DNA from: Acuticoccus sp. MNP-M23
Lineage (GTDB): Bacteria > Pseudomonadota > Alphaproteobacteria > Rhizobiales > Amorphaceae
Length of the DNA: 64,000 nt
Direction: 5' to 3'
Assembly: GCF_031195445.1 (NCBI RefSeq)
Contig: NZ_CP133480.1
Span: 4,642,501 to 4,706,500 of the forward strand
Shown here: piece after piece, positions 8,692 through 16,793 of the stretch
Numbering within the stretch: position 1 is the stretch's first letter
Layout: the number at the start of each line of letters is the position of its first letter
Made by a program: the position numbers and the translations under genes
Notes under the pieces: model-generated
What the model saw: the letters and a program-made list of their open reading frames with translations, nothing else
Databases searched by the model: none
Told to the model about the DNA's origin: nothing

Positions 8692-10418
8692 GCGTTCTGC
8701 CCTTTCCGCAAGGTGGCCGTCGCCGCCGCATCCACCGCCCCGCCGGCAAGCGCGACGCCGTAAGTCTCCCGCGCGGTCTCGGCCGAGACGAAGCCGAGCG
8801 CCACGTCGCGCGCCACGGCGTCCGGATCGCGCGCCAGGGGGTTGCCCCAGCCGCCACCGCCCGGTGTTTCGAGCCGGACGCGGCCGCCGCGCGCAACCTC
8901 GACGCCGGTGACCTTCGAGACCATCGGCGGCGTGCCCTCACCGGCGGTACTCGCCCAGGAGAACCGGTTCTTGGCAGCCTCGGTGCCGCCCGCGACGCCG
9001 AAGGGAGCCGCCTTGCCGCGCTCGCCCAGAAGCGAAACTTCCGCGTCCGTCAGCACCTCGACCTCGTAAATCGCGCCGACGCCGCCGCGGTGGGTGCCGG
9101 CGCCCGCAGAATCCGGCCGCAGCGCCCACTGGGAGAACAACACCGGATAGGCGGCTTCCAGAATTTCCACGGGCGGGATGGTGGCGGTGGAGATAGGGTT
9201 GTTGGCGTGGTTGAGCCCGTCGGACTGCGGGCTGCCGCCAAGGCCGCCGCCGAAGAAGGAGAACATTACCCAGCGGGAGCCATCGTCCCGGTGCCCGGCC
9301 AGGGACAGCGCGTTGATGGTGCCGAACGGACCGCCCAGCGCACGCGCGGGGTCGGCCTGCGCGACGGCGCCGAACACCACGCCGATCAGCCGCAGGATCG
9401 TTTCGGTATAGCCTGCCACCGGCTTGGGCGGCCCTGCGCCCAGAAGCGAGCCGTCGGTGATGATGAAATCAATGGGGCGAAGGCAACCGGCGTTGGCGGG
9501 CACATCGGTAAAGATGTGCTTCAGCGCCACGTAGCAGGCCGCAATGGTGGTGGAGCGGGAAATGTTGATCGGCCCGCGCGCAGGGCCGGAGGAGCGGGAG
9601 AAATCCAGCGTCATCCGGTCGCCTGCGACCGTCGCGTCCAGCGCCACGGTGAGCATGTCGTCGGTGATGCCGTCATTGTCGAGCACATCCTCGAACGCGT
9701 AGGTGCCGTCCGGAATTGCGGTGATGGCGGCGCGCATCAGCGCTTCGGCACGGTCGGAAAACGCGTCGAAGGCGGCGGTCAGCGTTGGCGTTCCGTAGTC
9801 GTCCAGAAGGCCGTTCAGGCGCTTTTCGCCAAGGTCCAGCGCGTTGAGCTGGGCGTTGAGGTCGCCCCAGTTGGACATGGGAACGCGGGCGTTGGCCTCC
9901 AGAATGCCGATGATGTCGTCATTCAGCTTGCCGCCCGCAATCAGCTTGACCGGCGGAATGCGCACGCCTTCCTGAAAACTCTCCGTGGCCTTGGGGTTGT
10001 AGCCGCCGGGGACGTTGCCGCCGATATCGAGCCAGTGCCCCACCGAGGCCATCCAGCAGAAAAGGGCGCCATCGCGGAAGATCGGCCGCACGAGCCGAAA
10101 GTCGTTGAGGTGGGTGCCGGCATCGTAAGGGTCGTTGAAAACGAAGGTATCGCCGGGCTCGAGGCCGCCTTCCCGCTCGACCTTGGCAATGACGGCGCGC
10201 ACGGCAAACGCCATGGCGCCGACGAAGATCGGCAAGCCGCCGGAGCCCTGCACCAGCGTGTCGCCGGTCTCAGGGTGGTAGATGCCGTGGCAGGCATCCT
10301 TGGCTTCGGCAATGGTGGGGTTGAAGGCGGAGCGGTAGAGCGTCGCGTCCATCTCGTCGACGATCTGCTCCAGCCGCCCCTTGAGAACCGCGAGCGTGAC
10401 GGGGTTGAGCGGGCTCAC
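8688..10418 (-). CDS. hyuB: Hydantoinase/oxoprolinase subunit B (HyuB family)
   Basis: 576 aa, catalytic-partner subunit of the hydantoinase B/oxoprolinase family. It opens with NPVTLAVLKGRLEQIVDEM, contains the conserved block DTFVFNDPYDAGTHLNDF (residues about 90-107), and ends with a glycine-rich LETPGGGGWGNP signature. The start is GTG at 10418, overlapping the stop of the upstream lyase gene by 4 nt (GTGA). It forms a heteromeric ATP-dependent enzyme with HyuA. Length and motif order match the single-subunit type (not the ~1200-aa fused 5-oxoprolinase). The substrate is unknown; gene order places it second in an operon beginning with a C-C lyase, so it may open a cyclic amide from an N-heterocycle or imide. 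Confidence 0.93.
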   Translation of the reverse strand: MSPLNPVTLAVLKGRLEQIVDEMDATLYRSAFNPTIAEAKDACHGIYHPETGDTLVQGSGGLPIFVGAMAFAVRAVIAKVEREGGLEPGDTFVFNDPYDAGTHLNDFRLVRPIFRDGALFCWMASVGHWLDIGGNVPGGYNPKATESFQEGVRIPPVKLIAGGKLNDDIIGILEANARVPMSNWGDLNAQLNALDLGEKRLNGLLDDYGTPTLTAAFDAFSDRAEALMRAAITAIPDGTYAFEDVLDNDGITDDMLTVALDATVAGDRMTLDFSRSSGPARGPINISRSTTIAACYVALKHIFTDVPANAGCLRPIDFIITDGSLLGAGPPKPVAGYTETILRLIGVVFGAVAQADPARALGGPFGTINALSLAGHRDDGSRWVMFSFFGGGLGGSPQSDGLNHANNPISTATIPPVEILEAAYPVLFSQWALRPDSAGAGTHRGGVGAIYEVEVLTDAEVSLLGERGKAAPFGVAGGTEAAKNRFSWASTAGEGTPPMVSKVTGVEVARGGRVRLETPGGGGWGNPLARDPDAVARDVALGFVSAETARETYGVALAGGAVDAAATATLRKGQNA

Positions 10419-11305
10419 GCGCCTTCCTCCCCGGCCGGCTCAGTCCTCGGCGCCTGATAGCGTTCGCCGAGCGCAATCATCTCGGGCGTGCCGATCAGCT
10501 CGTTCAGCCCGTTGAAGTCGAACATCCGGTCGCGGAACGGGGCGTTGGTGCGGTTCTGGTGCAGCGAGGCGTAATAATCGCGCGCGGTGCGGGCCATCGC
10601 GCGGACGATCCCGCCGGGAAAGATCACGATGCGAAAACCGAGCGCGGCGAGATTGTCGACATTGTCGTTGGGGGTCATCCCGCCTTCCACCATGTTCGCG
10701 ATCAGCGGGCGCACCGGGGCCATTCTGGCGGCCACCGCAGCAAGATCCTCGCGCGATGCGGGGGCCTCGATGAAGAGAACATCGGCGCCGGCTTCCGCGT
10801 AGGCCTCGGCCCGGTCGATGGTGGCGGCCATTCCCTCCACCGCCAGAGCGTCGGAGCGGGCGACGATCAGCGTGTCTTCGCTGGCGCGCGCATCGGCGGC
10901 AGCCTTGATCTTGCCCACCATCTCTGCGGACGGGACGATGGACTTGTCGCGCAGGTGGCCGCAGCGTTTGGGAAAGGTCTGGTCCTCGAACTGGAGCGCG
11001 TTAGCGCCGGCCCGCTCGAACAGGCGCATGGTGCGCTGAACGTTGAGCGCATTGCCGTAGCCGGTATCGGCATCGACGATGAACGGCGTCTCCACCCGGT
11101 CGCGCACCTGCGCAATCACCTCGGCCACCTCGTTCATGGAGACGAGGCCGATGTCCGGCCGGCCAAGGCGCGTGTAGGCGATGTTGGCGCCGGAGAGGTA
11201 CAGCATCTCGAAGCCGGTTGCCGCCGCGATGGAGGCGGTCAGCGGATCGCTGATCCCGGGTGCGAGGATCGGCCGGTCCTCGCGGATTCGCGCACGCAAA
11301 TTCAT
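10415..11305 (-). CDS. Isocitrate lyase / PEP mutase superfamily lyase (2-methylisocitrate- or dimethylmalate-lyase-like)
   Basis: 296 aa, a TIM-barrel member of the isocitrate lyase/phosphoenolpyruvate mutase superfamily. The Mg-binding segment VDADTGYGN is at residues 77-85. The catalytic loop KRCGH is at 113-117 with Cys115, the acid/base cysteine of true C-C lyases (2-methylisocitrate lyase, 2,3-dimethylmalate lyase). Its presence argues against a phosphonomutase. The ATG at 11305 has AGGA 8 nt upstream and matches the family N-terminus (LRARIREDRPILAPGI); the frame stays open for 23 more codons upstream. First gene of the minus operon, coupled to hyuB by GTGA. A likely reaction is cleavage of a 2-alkylmalate or isocitrate-type acid to pyruvate or glyoxylate plus a carboxylic acid. 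Confidence 0.88.
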   Translation of the reverse strand: MNLRARIREDRPILAPGISDPLTASIAAATGFEMLYLSGANIAYTRLGRPDIGLVSMNEVAEVIAQVRDRVETPFIVDADTGYGNALNVQRTMRLFERAGANALQFEDQTFPKRCGHLRDKSIVPSAEMVGKIKAAADARASEDTLIVARSDALAVEGMAATIDRAEAYAEAGADVLFIEAPASREDLAAVAARMAPVRPLIANMVEGGMTPNDNVDNLAALGFRIVIFPGGIVRAMARTARDYYASLHQNRTNAPFRDRMFDFNGLNELIGTPEMIALGERYQAPRTEPAGEEGA

Positions 11306-11754
11306 GGAAAAATTCCTGTGTGTTGCGGCGGCGCCGAGCGCGTCAGGCCGGCGCTGCGCTTCTGCCTGCGGCATGGGGCTGGCCGTGCCGCGCTTGCTGC
11401 GCGCGTGCCATTGAAATGACCTGCGGTTCCAACCACTGTGCCGCAGGATTTGCGACGCGGGGCTGTCCCGGCCCGGGGCGCTTCATGCTGTATTCCGTCC
11501 GCCGAACGGCGCAGGCTTGGCGGCTGTGACAGGTCAATTCTCAAGCAGGTTCTCCGGCCGGGGCCAACCAGGCGGCATACGGTTAATGCAAGAACCTGTA
11601 TCAAACGAGTGACAGGCTGGGTCAACCGCTCTATGCTTCGTCAGCATCTTTTCGCGCATGGGCGCACCATATCCGGCGCCCTTCCACCACAACGGACCAC
11701 GGTCCAGCGGCCCGCCTCGCTCGCTGCCGGTTCTCGCCGTAAGGAACCTCGACG
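11306..11754. other. Divergent intergenic region between the lyase-hyuBA operon and the SDR-leuCD operon
   Basis: 449 bases without a convincing gene. It must hold the promoters for both divergent operons. Sequence seen: AGGA 8 nt before the lyase start on the minus strand, and AAGGAA at 11741-11746, 8 nt before the TTG start of the SDR. Open frames that cross this region have no family resemblance and no good start signals. I see no strong palindromic operator and no regulator gene next to it. Confidence 0.6.
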
Positions 11755-12753
11755 TTGACCCTCCTTGTGACAGGCGCCGGCGGTTTCGTCGGCCTCAACA
11801 TTCTGGAAGCTGCCCTGAGCGCGGGGCAGACCGTGTGCGCGCTCAGTGACCGGCCGCTGTTCGCCCCTGCGCTGAAGGCATTTCAGAACCTTCCCGGTAC
11901 GCTGGACGTGGTGACAGCCGACGTGCGCAACCAGAAGGCACTCACAGACGCCTTCGCCCGGCACGACGTGGCGCAGGTGATCCACGCCGCTGCCATCACG
12001 CTGGGGCCCGCGAGCACGCTGGCGCCGGCCGAAACGGTGATCGACGTGAACGTGGTCGGCACACAGAACGTGATGGATGCCGCCCGCGCCGCCGGTGTTT
12101 CGCGGTTCATCTATCCAAGCTCCGTGGCGGTTTACGGCCTGGCCCCGTTCAGGGCGCCGGTGACGGAGGAGACGCCGCCGGAGCCTGCCGGCCTCTACGG
12201 CTTCACCAAACTGGCCTGCGAGCGACTGGTGATGGCTGCACAGCGCAAGCACGGGCTGGATGTTGCCATCGGCCGGATTGTCGCGGTGTTCGGCCCCTGG
12301 GAGCACGATACCGGGGTGCGCGAGACGCTGAGCGCGCCGTTCCAGCTGGCCGGCCGTGCGCTGGACGGCCTTCCCGCCGGAATGCCGGAAGGCGGCGCGC
12401 GGGACTGGACGTCGAGCCGCGATGTCGCCCGCGCCCTTCTGACCCTTGCCACGGCGAGCGACCTGCCGCGCACGGTCTACAACATCAGCGCCAGCGAGAT
12501 CTGGCATCCCCGCCTTCTGGCGGACGCGCTGTCGGAACGCACCGGCCAGCCGATCGACACGGCGCTGAAAGGCGGAACCTCGGACATCGCCTTCAACGAC
12601 AACGTGGACGCGGTGCGCAACCCGGTGAGCGGCACGGCCCTCAGGGACGATTTCGGGTTTTCGTTCATGCCCGCAAGAGAAGCCGTCGCCGACTATGCAG
12701 ATTGGGTCCTAAAATCAGGCCGTGCGGCTCTCGGTGCCCCAGCGGCCGGGTGA
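11755..12753 (+). CDS. NAD-dependent epimerase/dehydratase (extended SDR)
   Basis: 332 aa. The nucleotide-binding glycine motif TGAGGFVG is at residues 6-13 and the catalytic Tyr148-x3-Lys152 in YGFTK, with the supporting serine in YPSSVAVYG. Length and the C-terminal half fit the extended short-chain dehydrogenase/reductase group that acts on sugars and nucleotide sugars, or reduces related ketones. The TTG start at 11755 is supported by AAGGAA 8 nt upstream; no nearer ATG fits the Rossmann motif. Its stop overlaps a possible GTG at 12750 in the leuC frame, so it is coupled to the LeuC-like gene. No precise substrate can be assigned. Confidence 0.88.
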   Translation: MTLLVTGAGGFVGLNILEAALSAGQTVCALSDRPLFAPALKAFQNLPGTLDVVTADVRNQKALTDAFARHDVAQVIHAAAITLGPASTLAPAETVIDVNVVGTQNVMDAARAAGVSRFIYPSSVAVYGLAPFRAPVTEETPPEPAGLYGFTKLACERLVMAAQRKHGLDVAIGRIVAVFGPWEHDTGVRETLSAPFQLAGRALDGLPAGMPEGGARDWTSSRDVARALLTLATASDLPRTVYNISASEIWHPRLLADALSERTGQPIDTALKGGTSDIAFNDNVDAVRNPVSGTALRDDFGFSFMPAREAVADYADWVLKSGRAALGAPAAG

Positions 12754-12812
12754 GCGCCGCAGCCGCCGGGCAGACGGCGGCACACAATAGCGGCGAACCG
12801 GGGGGAGCGCGG

Positions 12813-14237
12813 GTGCAGCAACGAACGCTTTTCGACAAGGTCTGGGATGCCCACGTCGTCACCACGCGTGAAGACGGGGCGAGCCTTTTGTGGATCGACC
12901 GCCATTTCGTGCACGAGGGATCGCACCACGCCTTCGCGCGGCTGAAGGAGCGCGGCGATCCTGTCGCCCGGCCGGACCTCACCTTCGGCGTTGCCGACCA
13001 TTATGTGCCCACCGCCACCCGCAACCTGGCCAACGCCTCCCCCCAGGTGGCGGGCATGGTGGACAAGCTGAGCGCCAACACAGCCACGAGCAAGATCACC
13101 CTCTTCGGCCTCGACGACCGGCGGCAGGGAATTGTGCACGTCGTCGGCCCCGAGCAGGGCCTCACCCTCCCCGGCCTCACAATGGTCTGCGGTGACAGCC
13201 ACACCTCCACCCACGGTGCGTTCGGCGCGCTGGCCTTCGGCATCGGCGCATCCGAAGTGGCACACGTCCTGACCACGCAGACGCTGTGGCAGAAGCGCCT
13301 GAAGACAATGCGCATCCGCGTCGACGGCAAGATGGCGCCCGGCACCAGCGCCAAGGATCTGGCGTTGACGATCATTGCCACCATCGGCGCCGATGGCGGC
13401 CGCGGTCACGCGCTGGAATATGCCGGAAGCACGGTTGCGGCGCTTTCCATGGAAGGCCGCCTCACCTTGTGCAACCTCTCCATCGAGAGCGGCGCGCGTT
13501 GCGGAATGGTGGCACCGGATGCAACCACCCTTGCCTACCTGAAGGGCCTCCCGTTTGCGCCGGAAGGCGCAGCCTTCGACGCCGCCAGCGCGGAGTGGCT
13601 CGCCCTTGCCACAGACGATGGCGCCGCCTTCGACAGCGAAATCGTGCTGGATGCGGCCGATATCGTCCCCGTGGTCACGTGGGGCGTCAGCCCGGAGGAT
13701 GCGCTGCCTGTCACCGGCTCCGTTCCCGTGCCGGACCGGCTCGGCGACACCGGCCGCGCCAACCATGCGCGCGAGGCAATCGACTACATGGGTCTCACCG
13801 CCGGCCAGCCACTGACGGACATTGCGGTGGACCGCGTCTTCATCGGTTCTTGCACCAACAGCAGGATCGAGGATCTGCGCGCGGCGGCTGCCGTTCTTGC
13901 AGGCCGCAAGGCGCGCGTTCCGGGCATCGTCTCGCCGGGCTCCACCCCGGTGAAGCGGCAGGCAGAGGAAGAGGGTCTCGCTGCAATCTTCACCGAGGCG
14001 GGGCTAACCTGGGTGGAGTCGGGTTGCTCTATGTGTGTCGGCATGAATGGCGACATCGTGGCACCCGGCGAGCGCTGCGCCTCCACCACCAACCGCAACT
14101 TCAAGGGCCGGCAGGGGCCGGGTTCGCGCACGCACCTGATGTCCCCGGCCATGGTGGCCGCAGCGGCCGTGACCGGACACCTCACCGACGTTCGCCCGAT
14201 GCTGGCCGGCCGCACCACCGCCGGACCTGCCGCATGA
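12813..14237 (+). CDS. leuC: 3-isopropylmalate dehydratase large subunit-like hydro-lyase (LeuC family, divergent)
   Basis: About 474 aa, large subunit of an aconitase-family hydro-lyase. The [4Fe-4S] ligands are Cys347 (GSCTNSR), Cys405 and Cys408 (GCSMC). MVCGDSHTSTHGAFGAL and GERCASTTNRNF are standard family blocks. Differences from housekeeping LeuC are visible: the near-invariant HEVTSPQAF region reads HEGSHHAF (residues 34-41), and GCSMCLAMN reads GCSMCVGMN. GTG at 12813 is preceded by GGGGGAG and lies directly before QQRTLFDKVWDAHVV. An earlier GTG at 12750 overlapping the SDR stop is possible. leuB and leuA are not nearby. It may be leucine biosynthesis, or a catabolic hydratase (maleate, citraconate or dimethylmaleate type) serving the divergent lyase operon. 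Confidence 0.88.
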   Translation: MQQRTLFDKVWDAHVVTTREDGASLLWIDRHFVHEGSHHAFARLKERGDPVARPDLTFGVADHYVPTATRNLANASPQVAGMVDKLSANTATSKITLFGLDDRRQGIVHVVGPEQGLTLPGLTMVCGDSHTSTHGAFGALAFGIGASEVAHVLTTQTLWQKRLKTMRIRVDGKMAPGTSAKDLALTIIATIGADGGRGHALEYAGSTVAALSMEGRLTLCNLSIESGARCGMVAPDATTLAYLKGLPFAPEGAAFDAASAEWLALATDDGAAFDSEIVLDAADIVPVVTWGVSPEDALPVTGSVPVPDRLGDTGRANHAREAIDYMGLTAGQPLTDIAVDRVFIGSCTNSRIEDLRAAAAVLAGRKARVPGIVSPGSTPVKRQAEEEGLAAIFTEAGLTWVESGCSMCVGMNGDIVAPGERCASTTNRNFKGRQGPGSRTHLMSPAMVAAAAVTGHLTDVRPMLAGRTTAGPAA

Positions 14238-14863
14238 CGCCGTTCACCACACTCACCGCAACGGCCTGCCCGCTGCCCTATTCGAGCATCGACACCGACC
14301 AGCTCATTCCCGCACGGTTCATGAGCCGCACGCGCGCCGAGGGTTACGGCCCCGTGCTGCTGCACGACGTCCGGCGCGATGGCGACGGCAATCTCGACCC
14401 CGCCTTCCCCCTCAACGATCCGGCACGAGCGGACGCTGCCATTGTGGTCGCCCGCCGCAATTTCGGCTGCGGCTCTTCGCGAGAAGCTGCCGTGTATGCG
14501 CTGGCCGATGGCGGCATCCGCGCGGTCATTGCGCCGAGCTTTGGCGACATCTTCGCCTCCAATGCCGTCAACAACGGCCTTCTTCCCGCCGTGGTGAGCG
14601 AGGATGTGGCGGAGACGCTGCTCACCCACATCGAAGGCGGCGCGAGGGCGATGACGGTGGATCTTGAAGCGCGCACCATCACGGCAGGAAACGAGGTTCA
14701 CCCCTTCCAGGTCGACCCGATCTGGCGCACCAAGCTTCTCAACGGATGGGACGATCTCGACCTGACGCTCCAGCACCGGGACGCGATTGCCGCCTTCGCC
14801 AGCGCCGACACAACGGCGCGCCCATGGGCAAAGCCGCGCATTGGCAACCGTAGCGAAGGATGA
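14234..14863 (+). CDS. leuD: 3-isopropylmalate dehydratase small subunit-like (LeuD family)
   Basis: 209 aa, the swivelling small subunit that completes the active site of the LeuC-like protein. The conserved start SSIDTDQLIPARF and the glycine/serine loop RRNFGCGSSREAA (residues about 75-87), followed by APSFGDIFASNAVNNGLLP, are diagnostic. ATG at 14234 overlaps the leuC stop by 4 nt (ATGA), so the two subunits are coupled. The C-terminus is slightly longer than usual. The reaction follows the large subunit: stereospecific hydration/dehydration of an alkyl- or hydroxy-substituted malate/maleate. Whether it is the biosynthetic enzyme or a catabolic paralogue depends on whether another leuCD exists in the genome. 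Confidence 0.92.
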   Translation: MTPFTTLTATACPLPYSSIDTDQLIPARFMSRTRAEGYGPVLLHDVRRDGDGNLDPAFPLNDPARADAAIVVARRNFGCGSSREAAVYALADGGIRAVIAPSFGDIFASNAVNNGLLPAVVSEDVAETLLTHIEGGARAMTVDLEARTITAGNEVHPFQVDPIWRTKLLNGWDDLDLTLQHRDAIAAFASADTTARPWAKPRIGNRSEG

Positions 14864-14937
14864 AAGTGAACGGGCAAGCCGAAACGGTGTGGCCGAACCT
14901 GCAATGCTGCCGGGCAGCTATCAATGCCGGGGGATGC

Positions 14938-14959
14938 GCGGCTCCCCGAGAAGAGCCGC
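14938..14959 (-). terminator. Stem-loop just downstream of tRNA-Glu
   Basis: A perfect 7-bp inverted repeat (GCGGCTC / GAGCCGC) with an 8-nt loop begins 4 nt after the encoded CCA of the tRNA on the minus strand. There is no run of T after it, so it may be a 3' processing or attenuating structure rather than a strong intrinsic terminator. Confidence 0.4.
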
Positions 14960-14963
14960 AGCG

Positions 14964-15038
14964 TGGTACGCCCTAGGGGAATCGAACCCCTGTTTCCGCC
15001 GTGAGAGGGCAGCGTCCTGACCGCTAGACGAAGGGCGC
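14964..15038 (-). tRNA. tRNA-Glu: tRNA-Glu (anticodon CTC)
   Basis: Reading the minus strand from 15038, a cloverleaf of 75 nt including an encoded CCA can be drawn. The acceptor stem GCGCCCT pairs with AGGGCGT (one G-U pair), discriminator A, then CCA. The anticodon stem CTGCC/GGCGG encloses the loop CTCTCAC, giving anticodon CTC, read as glutamate. The T arm is AGGGG-TTCGATT-CCCCT. The body closely follows alphaproteobacterial tRNA-Glu (CTTCGTCTAGCGG at the 5' side, GGCGGAAAC after the anticodon). It is a single tRNA, not part of a cluster. Confidence 0.95.
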
Positions 15039-15056
15039 ATCGCGGTGCGAGGGGAT

Positions 15057-15085
15057 GACATAGTGGTTTTGCGCCTGCGCGCCAA
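15057..15085 (-). promoter_or_regulatory. Candidate sigma-70-type promoter for tRNA-Glu
   Basis: On the minus strand, TTGGCG (15080-15085) and TATGTC (15057-15062) are separated by exactly 17 nt and lie 19 nt upstream of the tRNA 5' end, which suits a -35/-10 pair. The rest of the 307-base gap between the tRNA and udh (15086-15345) shows no gene; GGGAGAG about 5-11 nt before the udh TTG is its likely ribosome binding site. Confidence 0.5.
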
Positions 15086-15345
15086 GGCCTAATTTCGCGT
15101 TTTGCCCATCCCCGGCAGTGAGGCTCCAAGGCGCCCGCATTGGCGATCCGCGAGCATCCCGGCGCGCATTCCGGGCCGTGTGGAATCTCGCCTGCCCGGT
15201 GGCCGAGGGCGTTGGGGCGTGACCGCTCCTGGCTGTCATCGGCGGACCGCCCCCCGCTTGCTGCAGAAATCAGACGCCGGGGCGTTTGCAGCGGCGCTGG
15301 GAGTGGCATAGTCCTCAGCAAACAAAGTTGGGCGGGAGAGAAGCG

Positions 15346-16173
15346 TTGAAGACCATTGTTCTGACCGGGGCATCCGGCGGCGTTGCAGGCATGATCCGGC
15401 CGCTGCTGCGCACCAATTACAAGCTCCGCCTCTCCGACCGTGGCGCCGCTCCCGCGGACCTTGGCCCCAACGAGGAATGGCATCAGGCCGACCTGACCGA
15501 CGCTGGCGCCATGGCCGCGCTGGTGGACGGTGCCGATGGCGTCATCCATCTCGGCGGACAGTCCGTCGAGGCGGACTGGGAGACTGTGGCGCGGCCCAAT
15601 ATCGACGGCCTCTACAATATTCTGACCGCCTGCCACGAGAAGGGCGTCAACCGCTTCATCTTCGCGTCGTCCAACCACGCCATGGGCTTCTACCCCCGCC
15701 GGCGCCGGGTGGGGATCGACCAGGCCGTCCGGCCGGACGGCCTTTACGGTGTGTCCAAGGCGTTCGGCGAAGCGATCTGCTCGCTGTTTGCCGACAAGCA
15801 CGGCATGCGCTGCATGTCGATCCGCATCGGCAATGTGGGCACTGCCCCGCTGGACATTCGCCGCCTGTCCATCTGGCTGCACCCCGAGGACCTCGTCCAG
15901 CTCATCGAAATCGGCCTTGAACATCCCGAAATCCACCACGCCATCGTCTACGGCGCCTCCCACAACGAGCGCACGTGGTGGGACAACACGTCCGCCCACT
16001 CGCTTGGCTACGAGCCGAAGCACAACGCCGAAGACCACCGCGACCACGCGCTGGCCGAACAGGCGAAGATCCCGGCAGAACCCGTGGGCGACCTTTTCCA
16101 GGGCGGCACGTTCACCGGCGACGGTTTCGACGGCGACCTCGACCGCACCCTGAACGCCCGCCCGATCCGATGA
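15346..16173 (+). CDS. udh: Uronate (hexuronate) dehydrogenase
   Basis: 275 aa, NAD-dependent SDR that oxidises D-galacturonate or D-glucuronate at C1 to the aldarolactone. The Rossmann motif TGASGGVAG is at residues 7-15, with IFASSNHAMGFYP around 105-117 and the catalytic Tyr134-x3-Lys138 in YGVSK. The order HLGGQSVE ... NIDGLYN ... ASSNH.GFYP ... RPDGLYGVSK ... WWDN ... FQGGTF closely follows the Agrobacterium Udh sequence. The start is TTG at 15346 behind a purine-rich GGGAGAGAAG. The stop overlaps the LysE-type exporter (ATGA). Gene neighbours (mutarotase, semialdehyde dehydrogenase) and the aldarate operon at 30.7-36.3 kb support an oxidative uronate pathway; the lactonase expected next is not in the window. 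Confidence 0.92.
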   Translation: MKTIVLTGASGGVAGMIRPLLRTNYKLRLSDRGAAPADLGPNEEWHQADLTDAGAMAALVDGADGVIHLGGQSVEADWETVARPNIDGLYNILTACHEKGVNRFIFASSNHAMGFYPRRRRVGIDQAVRPDGLYGVSKAFGEAICSLFADKHGMRCMSIRIGNVGTAPLDIRRLSIWLHPEDLVQLIEIGLEHPEIHHAIVYGASHNERTWWDNTSAHSLGYEPKHNAEDHRDHALAEQAKIPAEPVGDLFQGGTFTGDGFDGDLDRTLNARPIR

Positions 16174-16787
16174 CCGTCACCGCCGCCGTTCTTGCGGTTT
16201 TCATCCCCGCAGCCATGCTGGTTGCGGCAACACCCGGCGCCAACAATCTGTTGTCGCTGATGCACGGCCTCAAGGCCGGGTGTCGGCGCACCATGCTCAG
16301 CCTGTTCGGCCGAATGGCGGCGTTCGCGCTTCTGCTGATTGCCGTCGCCACCGGGCTTGGCGCGCTGCTCGCAGCGTCGGAGGTCGCATTTCGCATCGTG
16401 AAATGGGTTGGCGTTGCGTACCTTGCCTACCTCGGCTTCAGGATGTGGCGGGCGCCGGCGGCCGAAATTGCCGCCGAAGACCTCGCGCCGGCAAAGCTTC
16501 TGCGCAAGGAGTTTACGGTTGCGATCACCAACCCCAAGGCGATCCTCCTGTTCACCGCCTTCATCCCCCAGTTCGTCGACACGTCAGAGGCGGCGGCCGG
16601 GCAGCTTTACACCCTCGGCGCGATCTACCTCGTGATCGAGTTTGCCATGGCCTCGCTTTACGCTTTCGCCGGGTCGCAGCTGCGGCGCGCGGATGCCGTC
16701 GCCCGGCGGGGCCGTCTTTTCAACCGCATCGGCGGCGGGATGATGATGGGCGCCTCCGCCCTCCTCGCCACCGCCCGCAAAGGCTGA
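16170..16787 (+). CDS. LysE/RhtB-family exporter
   Basis: 205 aa, with five to six hydrophobic segments. The N-terminal ATPGANNLLSLMHGLKAG block at residues 20-37 corresponds to the conserved PGP/PGAN loop of LysE/RhtB amino acid exporters, and FTVAITNPKAILLFTAFIPQFV lies in the middle as usual. It is coupled to udh by an ATGA overlap and followed 6 nt later by the mutarotase gene. The substrate is not evident; amino acid efflux is the family norm. Its position inside a uronate operon could mean efflux of an acidic sugar intermediate, but this is only inference. Confidence 0.88.
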   Translation: MTVTAAVLAVFIPAAMLVAATPGANNLLSLMHGLKAGCRRTMLSLFGRMAAFALLLIAVATGLGALLAASEVAFRIVKWVGVAYLAYLGFRMWRAPAAEIAAEDLAPAKLLRKEFTVAITNPKAILLFTAFIPQFVDTSEAAAGQLYTLGAIYLVIEFAMASLYAFAGSQLRRADAVARRGRLFNRIGGGMMMGASALLATARKG

Positions 16788-16793
16788 TTTTTC

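Noticed and set aside
6622-8763. A 713-codon frame opposite hyuA, and similar long frames opposite the aldarate operon (30711-33530) and the indolepyruvate oxidoreductase (57938-59926)
   Set aside because: Antisense shadows of well supported genes; no family resemblance.
6044-10418. Creatinine-type route N-methylhydantoin to N-carbamoylsarcosine to sarcosine (HyuAB plus carbamoylsarcosine amidase)
   Set aside because: The isochorismatase-like protein lacks the catalytic Cys needed by N-carbamoylsarcosine amidase, and no creatinine deaminase or sarcosine oxidase is coupled to the operon. It remains only a loose idea.
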